From positions 1-18,258 of the forward strand of contig MLAK01001299.1 in assembly GCA_001839685.1 (NCBI GenBank): a DNA stretch of 18,258 bases. The letters are read 5' to 3'. The notes under the pieces are model-generated. The model saw only the letters and a program-made list of their open reading frames with translations. It ran no database searches and had not been told where the DNA came from. A program made the position numbers and the translations under genes. Within the stretch, counting starts at the first letter, position 1. Every line of letters starts with the position of its first letter. This document shows, piece by piece, positions 1-8,317 of the stretch. This DNA comes from Tritrichomonas foetus (taxonomy: Eukaryota; Parabasalia; Tritrichomonadida; Tritrichomonadidae).

Positions 1-90
1 AAAGGTTAAAAATCGATTGAGTTCATTCATGGGGTATTAATGAAAAATAGAATGGGGGAAATGGTCGATGTTGGGGCTTTATGATTTGGG

Positions 91-510
91 TTATTTTTGA
101 ATTGATGGTGGTGATGACGTNANANNTTTTAGGGGGTCGTAATGACCCAAACATAATATATGAGGTTCACTTTCTGTATTATTCATGTTGTACACCATTT
201 CTACAGAAAGATCCTTGATTGATGATGATTTACCTAATGATCCAATCTGGATAGCTGTAGATACCTTGCTGACAAATGTTCCGGACAATTTTCCTTCTAC
301 AGCCACAAGCACTACTGCCTGTGTTGCTAAGACATCAAGTTCATCAAGATTTGCGTCATCATAGAATTGGATGTTTAACAGGCCAGCATCTTTTCCTTGG
401 TATTGTTCAGTAATTTCGGCCAATGTCATTGATTGCCTTTCTGTATCTGTGCATGATGGAACGCATGCTTCCAATCCCAATGTAGCTCCAATTAAAAGAA
501 AATAAAGCAT
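91..510 (-). CDS. Small putative secreted or surface protein, unknown function
   Basis: I do not recognise the family. The ORF begins at the ATG at 510 and runs about 139 residues. Residues 2-13 (LYFLLIGATLGL) form a short hydrophobic segment followed by E-A-C, which looks like an N-terminal signal peptide; the next residues contain two closely spaced cysteines (CVPSC). The rest is mixed polar sequence with an N-N-T glycosylation-type site near residue 110, and there is no second membrane segment. The start is well supported: an initiator-like TCATTTT sits directly before the ATG. The 3' end is doubtful because six positions (121-126) include uncalled bases inside the reading frame, so the last ten or so residues and the stop at 91-93 may be wrong. 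A secreted or surface role is inference from the N-terminus only. Confidence 0.6.
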   Translation of the reverse strand: MLYFLLIGATLGLEACVPSCTDTERQSMTLAEITEQYQGKDAGLLNIQFYDDANLDELDVLATQAVVLVAVEGKLSGTFVSKVSTAIQIGSLGKSSSIKDLSVEMVYNMNNTESEPHILCLGHYDPLKXXTSSPPSIQK

Positions 511-517
511 AAAATGA
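511..517 (-). promoter_or_regulatory. Initiator (Inr) of the small secreted protein gene
   Basis: On the minus strand TCATTTT immediately precedes the ATG at 510 and matches the trichomonad Inr consensus TCAYTWYT at seven of eight positions, the eighth being the A of the ATG. If transcription starts at the A of TCA, as known for Trichomonas vaginalis, the 5' UTR would be only about 5 nt. Confidence 0.5.
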
Positions 518-855
518 AGTGTTGAACGAGTTCACGATAGAAATCACGACAAATTCAAAGGAATTCAATCACGATATTTAAACTTTAATAAGGGAAAAAC
601 AAAAATGAATTGTAATTGAAAGTAGTTGGTCTTGACTTATAAAACACGCGAAAATCATCATGTTAGAAATTGTTTTTATTCTTGATTTTCATTTTGATTT
701 CCAATGATGATCTCATTTGCATTATTTAACAATAAATAAATTCTATGAATAAATAATTCAAGCGATGTCAAGTCAAAAAATTACTCACAAAAAGAAATAA
801 ATAATTACAAGTCATTTTTTTTTCTTTACACTTTGAGAAACAGAAATAACTTTTT

Positions 856-930
856 GATTTAACTGTTTCTTACAGCCGAGAAGTTTCAAAAGCGATTTAA
901 CTGTTTCTTACAACCGAAAAGTTGAACAGC
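856..930. repeat. Two-copy tandem repeat, 38 and 37 bp
   Basis: The first copy runs 856-893 and the second 894-930. Both begin GATTTAACTGTTTCTTACA and continue with CCGA(G/A)AAGTT; they diverge slightly in the last ten bases. The repeat lies about 350-420 bp upstream of the start of the minus-strand gene at 510. It could be a recent local duplication or a doubled regulatory site. Confidence 0.8.
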
Positions 931-1157
931 GCGATGTTTTCAGAACTCTATGTTGTTTTGATGAAAAATATCAAGAGTTATCACCACTATAATTTATGTT
1001 ATTTTTTTAGACTTATTCCAACATGGACATAAAAAGTATTCGTTCATAAATATCGAATACAGAGAAATATTTTTAACATACAAAGATAGATTTTTAAAAT
1101 ACATAGAAAGATACTTGATAAATTTTCTAAAAAAATCTGCAAATATCATTTTTCCAT

Positions 1158-1233
1158 TCTCATTCCTTTTTGAGACACCTTTATTCCTTTCTTTTGCAGT
1201 TTCATTCCTTTCTCGTACAACTTCACTCTTTTT

Positions 1234-1241
<8 letters not shown>
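1158..1241. repeat. Degenerate 21-bp tandem array, four units
   Basis: Four successive 21-bp units start at 1158, 1179, 1200 and 1221. The shared core is (C/T)TTCATTCCTTTCT or close variants. Read on the plus strand the periodicity is visible as a repeating seven-residue pattern (LYSFLLQ, FHSFLVQ, LHSFFFS). The last unit merges into the poly(T) tract. The array lacks the features of a real protein gene, so I treat it as non-coding simple-sequence DNA. Confidence 0.65.

Positions 1242-1302
<61 letters not shown>
1241..1302. repeat. Poly(T) tract of 62 bases
   Basis: An uninterrupted run of T from 1241 to 1302 is preceded by ten further T and AG. It may be a homopolymer expansion at the end of the 21-bp array, or on the minus strand the poly(A) tail of a retroposed copy. 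Its exact length is likely to be unreliable in a draft assembly. Confidence 0.9.
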
Positions 1303-1303
<1 letters not shown>

Positions 1304-2056
1304 TGGTATGATCTGTAACTTGTCCTGTGAGTGTTTGTGGAGTTGTTTCTACAGTGTATAAATCTTAAAGATGTTGTTGAGATTCTTTACGTGTAAAAAT
1401 AGATTCAAAGCATGTTAATAAACTATTTTAAAAGTTTACTCATTATTCGCCGCGCCTCCACCAATTACCGAATGAATCGAATTATTCCTCTATTTGGGTA
1501 ATTTACGATAGATTTTACTAAAAAAATATTTGATGAAATAACTTCATGAAAGACCAGCTTCCCGTAAGAATAACTTAAACAATAAAAAACACAATAATGA
1601 AATAACTTAATTAACGACGAAATCTGAAATTAAATGATCAATTTAGTAAAAGAATAATTAATAAAGGAATAAGCCCTAAAAAGAAGCCTTCTCCATTCAT
1701 TTTGTTCCTTTTTGAGTACTCTCAAAAAGCAAAGCGATTGCAAAATTAATCCGCAATGATTACAAGAGATGCACCTCAAATGGTTTCTTCCATTTCTTGA
1801 TTTAGATAAAATATATAGAATCGATCGTTGAAGTCATTACAAGTAAATGCCACTTTTTTCATCAGATAATGATTTGAAAATCACCAATTGTCACTCCACT
1901 ATTTTTAAATTGATTTAAATATATGCACATCAATCATTGGTTAATTTCTATTCTGTTCACATCTTCATTAATGATTCCCAGAACAATTTTCATATTCAAT
2001 CTTTTTTTCAGATCCATATGTAGGAATAAACTCAACTAAATAAAAAGTGTATTAAT

Positions 2057-2283
2057 ATGTTTCTTTATTTAAAACCAAAACTCACACTTGACGAGATAAT
2101 TGGAACCTACATGAAAAATCCAAGAATGATGAACCCTCAATACATCTTTTTGGATTAAAACTTAGATCATATAAGTTAGATGATACTATTAGATTAATAG
2201 TTAATGAGAACATTCACCCAAGGCTCAGAGAGACGATTCAAATAAAATGTGAAAGTTTTTATATGGTCAATTTCCAAAGTTAA
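2057..2283 (+). pseudogene. Possible decayed coding fragment
   Basis: One frame opens with ATG at 2057 and encodes 33 residues (MFLYLKPKLTLDEIIGTYMK and on) to a stop at 2156. An overlapping frame then continues with protein-like sequence (GLKLRSYKLDDTIRL and on) to a stop at 2281. Amino acid composition and codons look more coding-like than the surrounding AT-rich DNA, and a one-base shift near 2145-2155 would join the two. I do not recognise the family; chance is a real alternative. Confidence 0.22.
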
Positions 2284-2548
2284 ATGAGGTCAATTCGTTT
2301 TTGTAAAGAATTCATCATGTTTCTCCAGCATATTTTGTCTTCTTTCATATTTACAAAATAAATGGTAGATAGAAACTCTTTTTAAACTAATGTTCCATGT
2401 TTCCAACTTTTCACTTTCACAATATCTTAAGATATCTTTTTCTCATTTTTGATGATTTTACAAAGATTTAAATAAAACAGACATTTTCCTGTTTCAATAT
2501 TTATATTATTGCCATATTTACTTTTTGTTTATTTTTATCAAATCCGAA

Positions 2549-2553
2549 TCACA
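2549..2553 (+). promoter_or_regulatory. Weak Inr-like TCACA before the LRR-PP2C gene
   Basis: TCACA at 2549 fits only the minimal TCAYW core of the trichomonad initiator. It lies seven bases before the chosen ATG, a normal spacing, but the downstream positions do not match the full consensus. Confidence 0.2.
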
Positions 2554-2557
2554 AAGA

Positions 2558-5494
2558 ATGTTTTCTCAGACAAAGCTCCCACCTGTTAATATGGATCAAT
2601 TCAATGATAATGTCCTGACGAGCTTAGACGTATTTTCGCAAGAAATCACATCATTTCCGAAACGTAAAGAATTGCAAAAACGGATTTCACGCTGCAGACT
2701 GATTAGCTGCCAGTTGACCAAAATCCCCGACAATTTGACATTCTACAGTTCGATTCAAACGCTTGAATTAACCGATAATTTATTGGTTTCTTTTCAAAGA
2801 AATACATTTCAATATTTTCCGCGATTGAAGACGCTTGATTTATCCGTAAATTGCATAGTCAAACTCGATGCGCATCTTCCAAACTCACTGACGACATTAG
2901 ATTTATCGTACAACCGCTTTTTTGATATCAGTTCTTTATGGGACAAAAAGCTGCCAAACTTGGAAGTCCTGAAAGTGTGTTCGTGTGGAATAACAAATCT
3001 GCCAGATAATTTGCCACCTTGGTCAAACAATTTGAAGGTGTTCAATCTGAGCAATAATAATATTTCCAAAATCCCCAGAATTCTTAAAAATTTCACTAAA
3101 ATTGAACAGATTCAATTGTTTGGAAATTCAATAAAATCATTAAATAAAGAAAATGTAGGTGACTCAGTTCCTGACAATTTAAGAAATTTGGATCTATCGT
3201 ACAATGACATTGAAAAAGTGGAAGATTCAGAAGATTTGAAAGTTTATTCAATTAATTTGAATTGTAACCCTCTCTTCACTTTTCCTGAGAATGCATTAAA
3301 AGTTTGCGATTTAAGGGTTTTAACTCTAAATCGTTGCGGGCTATCAGGAAAGCTTAAATTTGAATTACCTAAATCAATTATTTCTTTTGAAGCATCTAAT
3401 AACCAAATTAATAAAATTTCAAAATTATTTATCAAATCAACACAAAATTTATCTATTCTTAACTTAGAAAAAAATGAAATCACACATTTAAAAGATTGCT
3501 TTCCAGAAATGACGAGATTAAATGTTCTCGTGTTAGATAAGAATCATATTGAGTCTATTCCAAAATCTCTCCTTCAGCTCAAAAGTGCAGAACAGTTTTC
3601 AGTATCATGTAATAAACTTTCTGGTGACTTTCCTCCTTTCAATATGCCAAAAATAAGAAATTTGAATCTATCTTTTAATAACTTGACAAGTTTGCCTGAT
3701 TGCTTTAATGGTTGCACTTTTTTGGTAGATGCCAATTTTTCTTTTAACAAACTGAATAATTTACCACAGACAATTCAATCTGCACGAAAAATGATGATAA
3801 TGAATTTGGCATCAAACCAATTTAGAAAATTTCCAAGAGCTTTATTATCTTATCCACAATTACGAACTTTAATTTTATCGAATAATTTATTGAATAAGAT
3901 ACCGAATGGTGTTTCATCATTTATGTTTTTGAAGACTCTTGATTTATCAAACAATCATTTTGTCAATTTACCAAAATCCATTGAAAATCTAAGAAGTTTA
4001 CGTACGCTTTCACTTTCTCATAATTTATTAGAAAAAATTGATCTTTTACCAATTGATTTAACTTTATTAGATGTTTCCTATAATAAATTAACAAGCTTTA
4101 ATCTTAAATTTCACCAATTACAGTCATTGAATTTGGATTTCAATCAAATTTCCAAATTAGATTTTTCAGATTTTCCAAATTTGCAATTCTTGTCAATTTC
4201 GATGAATCCTCTTGAGAAGAAAATCCCAGATTTGTTAAATGAAATGAGCATAAAAATGCCACAATTAAAAATTTCTGAATACATTACAACAAACAAATAT
4301 TATAATAATACTGTAGCAACAGATTATTTAATCGAATCTTCCAACAAAAGTCAAACAGATACATCCAAAAAACCACAAGCATTACCGTTATCAAAAGCTC
4401 GGAAGTTCCACTTTTTAAGTAACCATTTGATATCTTTCCCACATGATTACAGTGTTGGATATAGTGCAACAATGGGAGATCGACCATCAATGGAAGATTC
4501 GGTTGTAATTCACACAAATGAAGACAAAGATTTTTATATTTTCGGAATATTTGATGGTCATAGTGGTAGAACATCAGCATCGATCTCATCAAAAGCTATT
4601 GTTGAAGAAATCACCAAAATTGTTAATAAAAAACCGAAAAACAAGATTGAGGTTTTATTTGCACAAACTTTTGTAAATTTGAATGACAAACTATATCAAC
4701 AAAATGTAAAGGATGGATGCACAGCTGCTGTAGCCCTAGTTTATAAGAAACGTTGCTATTGCGTTTCTATTGGCGATTCCAGAATCATCCGTGTCAAAAA
4801 ATGTAACCATGAAAATAAAACATGCCAATCCTTCCGTGTAACGACAGATTATAAACCATTAGAAAGATCAGAATTCAAAAGACTCAGAAATCTTGGACTC
4901 AGTGTTACTCCTGAAGGTAGAATTGAACGGAAATTAGCTGTTTCTCGTTCTTTAGGCGATTTTTGGATCCTTTCTGACCGCCAAAAAGAACCAAACAAAA
5001 AACTCTCCCAAGAGAACCTCAAAAGCCTATTAAAATCCAAACCATCTGACTGTAATCAAACTAATCACAAAGAAAGTCCTGAAGATGCTCAAAACTGTGA
5101 AAACTTTGAAGAACAGTGTAAGTTCTGTCTCTTTGTATCACCAGAAGTGACTGTTTTTGATATCGAAAATGACGACATTGGAATCATTGTTGCATGTGAT
5201 GGTCTCTGGGATGTAATTACCGACGAGCAAGCCGGAATAATTTTATCACAGTCACATACAGCAGTAGATGCTGCTGTTAAACTCAAAAATCTTGCTTATG
5301 CACTTGGCTCGAAAGATAATATTTCTGTATTAACCGTTTTGTTCCAACCGAAGCCTGAATTTAGCGGATTTTCACCGGTGAATCTTATTGAAGCACTTTC
5401 TGAAGATGAGGATGATGAAGATGATGACTTCATACCTCCTGCAGCCCTACATAAGATGAGCCTTCCACCAATGAGAGCAAACATGCTCGCATAA
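2558..5494 (+). CDS. Leucine-rich repeat and PP2C-type Ser/Thr phosphatase fusion
   Basis: Predicted metal-dependent (PPM/PP2C) serine/threonine phosphatase, 978 residues, with an N-terminal LRR platform like that of PHLPP. About 22-23 LRRs occupy roughly residues 35-580 (for example LKTLDLS, LTTLDLSYNRF, LRTLILSNNLL). The phosphatase domain spans about 633-930 and keeps the metal-binding motifs: MED at 645-647, FDGHSG with D666, IGDSR, LAVSRSLGDF, CDGLWD with D881, and DN at 920-921. It is therefore probably active. Between SLGDF and the SPEV strand lies an insert of about 60 polar residues with several Cys, longer than in ordinary PP2C. The C-terminus has an acidic stretch (SEDEDDEDDD). I chose the first ATG; the frame stays open upstream but only from a TTG. 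No signal peptide or membrane segment is seen, so it is probably cytosolic or nuclear, with the LRRs choosing substrates. Confidence 0.93.
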   Translation: MFSQTKLPPVNMDQFNDNVLTSLDVFSQEITSFPKRKELQKRISRCRLISCQLTKIPDNLTFYSSIQTLELTDNLLVSFQRNTFQYFPRLKTLDLSVNCIVKLDAHLPNSLTTLDLSYNRFFDISSLWDKKLPNLEVLKVCSCGITNLPDNLPPWSNNLKVFNLSNNNISKIPRILKNFTKIEQIQLFGNSIKSLNKENVGDSVPDNLRNLDLSYNDIEKVEDSEDLKVYSINLNCNPLFTFPENALKVCDLRVLTLNRCGLSGKLKFELPKSIISFEASNNQINKISKLFIKSTQNLSILNLEKNEITHLKDCFPEMTRLNVLVLDKNHIESIPKSLLQLKSAEQFSVSCNKLSGDFPPFNMPKIRNLNLSFNNLTSLPDCFNGCTFLVDANFSFNKLNNLPQTIQSARKMMIMNLASNQFRKFPRALLSYPQLRTLILSNNLLNKIPNGVSSFMFLKTLDLSNNHFVNLPKSIENLRSLRTLSLSHNLLEKIDLLPIDLTLLDVSYNKLTSFNLKFHQLQSLNLDFNQISKLDFSDFPNLQFLSISMNPLEKKIPDLLNEMSIKMPQLKISEYITTNKYYNNTVATDYLIESSNKSQTDTSKKPQALPLSKARKFHFLSNHLISFPHDYSVGYSATMGDRPSMEDSVVIHTNEDKDFYIFGIFDGHSGRTSASISSKAIVEEITKIVNKKPKNKIEVLFAQTFVNLNDKLYQQNVKDGCTAAVALVYKKRCYCVSIGDSRIIRVKKCNHENKTCQSFRVTTDYKPLERSEFKRLRNLGLSVTPEGRIERKLAVSRSLGDFWILSDRQKEPNKKLSQENLKSLLKSKPSDCNQTNHKESPEDAQNCENFEEQCKFCLFVSPEVTVFDIENDDIGIIVACDGLWDVITDEQAGIILSQSHTAVDAAVKLKNLAYALGSKDNISVLTVLFQPKPEFSGFSPVNLIEALSEDEDDEDDDFIPPAALHKMSLPPMRANMLA

Positions 5495-5870
5495 CTTTTT
5501 CTAGACAGGCAAAAACTTTTTAATGATCCTCTGACGAGTTCATTTTTGGTGATTCTGGCTTCTGAGTTTTCTTTGAAGAAGATTATCCATTTTTAAATGC
5601 GATCATGAATTTCATAGTAAGCTATAATATTGTTATTATTATTTTGTTGGTTAAAAATAATAAAAAGATAAACTTTCTCAAATTATTTTGTTTTTTCCCC
5701 TTGATATTGCTTTTTGACTTGAGTTCTAATATTGAAGAAAGATATGAATCTATTTTCACCATTCATTTTTTCCCTCTTGATCGTTTAAATTGAAGAATAT
5801 TATAAATTTTCATTGGTTTTCAGAAAGTTAAAATAGCAGGAAATGAATAAATAAAAAGAGAAATGTCATC

Positions 5871-6274
5871 TTGTTAGACTCCAACCATTAATAGAGATTT
5901 GACTTTGGTCGAAATTTAATTTCCTATGTTTTTAGAAATGTGTAAGGTCAAATAAAGGCCAAAAGTGGAGAAAATCTAATGAAATGTGATTTGAACTTTG
6001 CGGGTTCTTTATGTCGCTTCGACTTGGAGGAGGCGCAGTGAGTGAACACAGCGGGGAGCTCAGCTCTCCCTCGGCAGTGCTCACTCACTTAGCCTCCTCT
6101 AATGGCCGAATGAGTCCAAGGGGCTCGAAAAATTCACATCACATTTACCCATTATGTTTTTTTCCTCTTTTGACTATTTCTTGACCTTCACTTCATGTTT
6201 TACATATCTCATAGGAAATTGTGTTTCAGCCCATAATGGATTTTTTGACCCACTTTAGGAAGACGATCTAACAA
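5871..6274. repeat. Long imperfect inverted repeat with GC-rich core
   Basis: Two arms face each other around position 6063. The innermost arms are strong: GAGGAGGC at 6027-6034 pairs with GCCTCCTC at 6092-6099, followed inward by AGTGAGTGA against TCACTCACT and ending in GAGCT-C-AGCTC. Moving outward, AAATGTGAT (5982) pairs with ATCACATTT (6137), AAGGTCA (5944) with TGACCTT (6182), AATTTCCTATG (5918) with CATAGGAAATT (6210) and TTGTTAGA (5871) with TCTAACAA (6267). The paired centre drifts from about 6061 in the core to 6072 at the ends, as expected after small indels. The core is much richer in GC than the flanks. It resembles a foldback or MITE-type element, or a long hairpin RNA locus. 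Confidence 0.8.
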
Positions 6275-6509
6275 AACATATCAACTAAATTACTTCTAAA
6301 TATTTGACTTTATTTAAATTTTTATTATTAAATGTTTTCTTGAAATGTATTTTTTTTAGATATCACCAAAAAATTAAAGTAAAAAAAAAAGTTTTTTTCT
6401 ACCTCTGAAAATTCTTAACAATATGTTGATAAAAAGTATTGTTTCATAAAGAAAACTTATCCCATAATTACCAACGAAAAACATTTGGTGAAGTGATCAC
6501 AAAAATTGG

Positions 6510-6538
6510 GGGCAAATAGTTTTGTGAACAATTTGCCC
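6510..6538. repeat. Perfect 8-bp inverted repeat
   Basis: GGGCAAAT at 6510-6517 and ATTTGCCC at 6531-6538 are separated by 13 bases. The TTTGCCCA part recurs twice more before the Asn-rich gene, so a protein-binding site is possible. It is not a recognised terminator. Confidence 0.5.
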
Positions 6539-7177
6539 ATGATTATGATTAAGAATATTTAGGAAATATCTCTCGACATGTTCATTTTTTACAATTATAA
6601 TTCCTTTATATATGACCAATAAATACATTATATTTTAAAATAACAGAAGTAACATAATTATTTCTAAAATAACCGAGATATAAATAATAGAAACAGAGAA
6701 ACTCTGTCCTTTTAAAAAGTTTATTTTCAAAGGAATTGAATCAAAAGGATCTTCATTTTCCTTAAAATCCAGGATTTTTCCAAAAAAATCAGTATTGTGA
6801 AATGATTCTGGATCACTTTAGTCAATTTGCCCACATTCCCATCCAAAAAGTTTTTTTTTGCCCATTTGCATTTCTGAAAATTTTACATTGGAATTATCTC
6901 AGTAGTTATTAAATATATTACCAATATTATATTTAAATAATGTTTATAAAAATATTTTGTATATATAATAATTAATGAATTAATTAAATACTATTTTAAT
7001 TATGAAATTCCATGGATTTTTCGTTGATGAAATTGACTTTATTTCTGTTTGAAATTTTTGAATGATTTCACAATTAATTTCAAAAGATTATCTTCAGCTA
7101 TACAAATTTTCATTATTCTCTTTCAAATATTTCAATGACTCTTGAAATAAAAAATACAGACTCCTATTCATCTGCCA

Positions 7178-8317
7178 ATGGGTAGGAAAAAAGTTGACAT
7201 GATCCGATTCATTACAATCAATTGCGGATCGAATACTGAGTCATTCAAGCTCGATTCAAATCAGCAGCTTGTTTCTTCAAAAAATGTGATCAATAAAAGA
7301 TTGAGGATAATGATGAAAAAAATTAACAGGTATGAGGATGAACAATATTATCAACGACATAAAAATAAACGGAGTCATAGGGAAGCGTCATTATTAAAAA
7401 AATTTAAAATTGAATCAATAAATGATTCATGCCAGTTAAAACAAGACCGGCCAACAAATTCAATCATTTTATCAAATATTAACAACAATAAAGATATGAA
7501 TTCCAATTTAATACCAGAAAAAAATCTTCTTGATGATCAAAAATTTTGTGCAAACAAAAGAAATGTTCCATTTTCCAATCAAATTCCTTTAAACAACCAA
7601 ACATATCATCCCATGTATGTTGTTCCAAATACTTCTGTTTATTGTGCTAACCAAGCATTCTATTTGTCAAATTATCAATTGTGCTATCATGAACAAATTC
7701 CAAATCAAAATACTCCTTATTTAGATTCAAATCCTAATCAATCAAATTGTCCAAACACTTTCCCAACAAATAATCAAATAAACTCTTTTCCAAGTACACT
7801 CAATGAAAATAAACTTACCAATAATATAAATAAAATGCCCAGCATTATTCCACCCGATTTTTACACTCTTTCACATAACTTTGAAAGTAATAACCAAAAT
7901 CAATTTTCATGTCAAAACATTCAAACTTTCAATCAAGAAAACAATCATGATAAAGACAGGCAAGACTTGAATGAATGTATTTCAAATGCTATGGAGAGCA
8001 TACACAATTGCATCAAAGGAGTTTACAGCATCAAAAACATTATCATTCAAACAGAAAACAACCTAAGTTTCCAAAAAGACTTTTCAAAGAACCAAAATAG
8101 GAATAAGAATCACAATTTTAATAACGATTTTAATCTAAATATAAATCAACATCAAAACAATCATAATAGTCAAGATCATCAAAATGGAACAACAAAACAA
8201 ATATTTGCACCTTTGGAGTTTCCCAAAGCGATTCCACAAGATTCAAGTGACGAGGATTTACTTACGAATGAATTTCTACCAAAAATTCCAAAAATATCTT
8301 TCATATTTAGTTCTTGA
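7178..8317 (+). CDS. Asn-rich basic protein, possible nuclear factor
   Basis: Protein of 379 residues without a family I can assign firmly. The N-terminus is strongly basic (MGRKKVDMIRF, then NKRLRIMMKK around residues 39-48 and RHKNKRSHREASLLKKFK around 60-77), which would suit nuclear targeting and nucleic acid binding. From about residue 90 on it is low complexity, rich in Asn, Gln, Pro, Ser and Tyr, with a Phe-Asn/His-Asn stretch near 305-335. A short acidic motif (SSDEDLL) precedes the C-terminal KIPKISFIFSS. The start is the first ATG; CTATTCATCTGCC just upstream gives only a partial initiator match. A transcription factor role is inference from composition. The first dozen residues resemble the start of a MADS box, but the rest does not align well. 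Codon use matches the neighbouring genes. Confidence 0.72.
   Translation: MGRKKVDMIRFITINCGSNTESFKLDSNQQLVSSKNVINKRLRIMMKKINRYEDEQYYQRHKNKRSHREASLLKKFKIESINDSCQLKQDRPTNSIILSNINNNKDMNSNLIPEKNLLDDQKFCANKRNVPFSNQIPLNNQTYHPMYVVPNTSVYCANQAFYLSNYQLCYHEQIPNQNTPYLDSNPNQSNCPNTFPTNNQINSFPSTLNENKLTNNINKMPSIIPPDFYTLSHNFESNNQNQFSCQNIQTFNQENNHDKDRQDLNECISNAMESIHNCIKGVYSIKNIIIQTENNLSFQKDFSKNQNRNKNHNFNNDFNLNINQHQNNHNSQDHQNGTTKQIFAPLEFPKAIPQDSSDEDLLTNEFLPKIPKISFIFSS

Larger units (their letters stand above)
511..2557. other. Gene-poor spacer, about 2 kb
   Basis: This AT-rich stretch between two divergent genes has no convincing intact gene. It contains a 37/38-bp tandem duplication (856-930), a degenerate 21-bp tandem array running into a 62-base T run (1158-1302), a GC-richer patch near 1448-1477 and a possible decayed coding fragment (2057-2283). 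A 14-bp perfect palindrome, ATATCTTAAGATAT, lies at 2422-2435, about 120 bp before the LRR-PP2C start. Confidence 0.6.
5495..7177. other. Gene-free spacer, about 1.7 kb, with inverted repeats
   Basis: No supported gene. It holds the long inverted repeat at 5871-6274, a perfect 8-bp inverted repeat at 6510-6538, a short hairpin (ACAGAG, AAA, CTCTGT) at 6693-6707 and three occurrences of TTTGCCCA-type sequence (near 6532, 6826 and 6858) upstream of the Asn-rich gene. The remainder is AT-rich and unremarkable. Confidence 0.6.

Noticed and set aside
1170..1361. Plus-strand frame encoding a poly-Phe stretch
   Set aside because: It is produced by the 21-bp array and the poly(T) tract; no natural protein signal and no initiator.
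2809..5484. Several minus-strand frames opposite the LRR-PP2C gene
   Set aside because: Shadows of the strong plus-strand gene; LRR periodicity on one strand creates open frames on the other.
5605..5793. 62-codon plus-strand frame rich in Ile, Leu and Phe
   Set aside because: Composition follows the AT-rich spacer; no initiator and no family resemblance.
6000..6130. tRNA or snRNA in the GC-rich patch
   Set aside because: No cloverleaf, B-box (GGTTCRANNCC) or U6-like ACAGAGA motif is present; the patch is explained by the inverted repeat.
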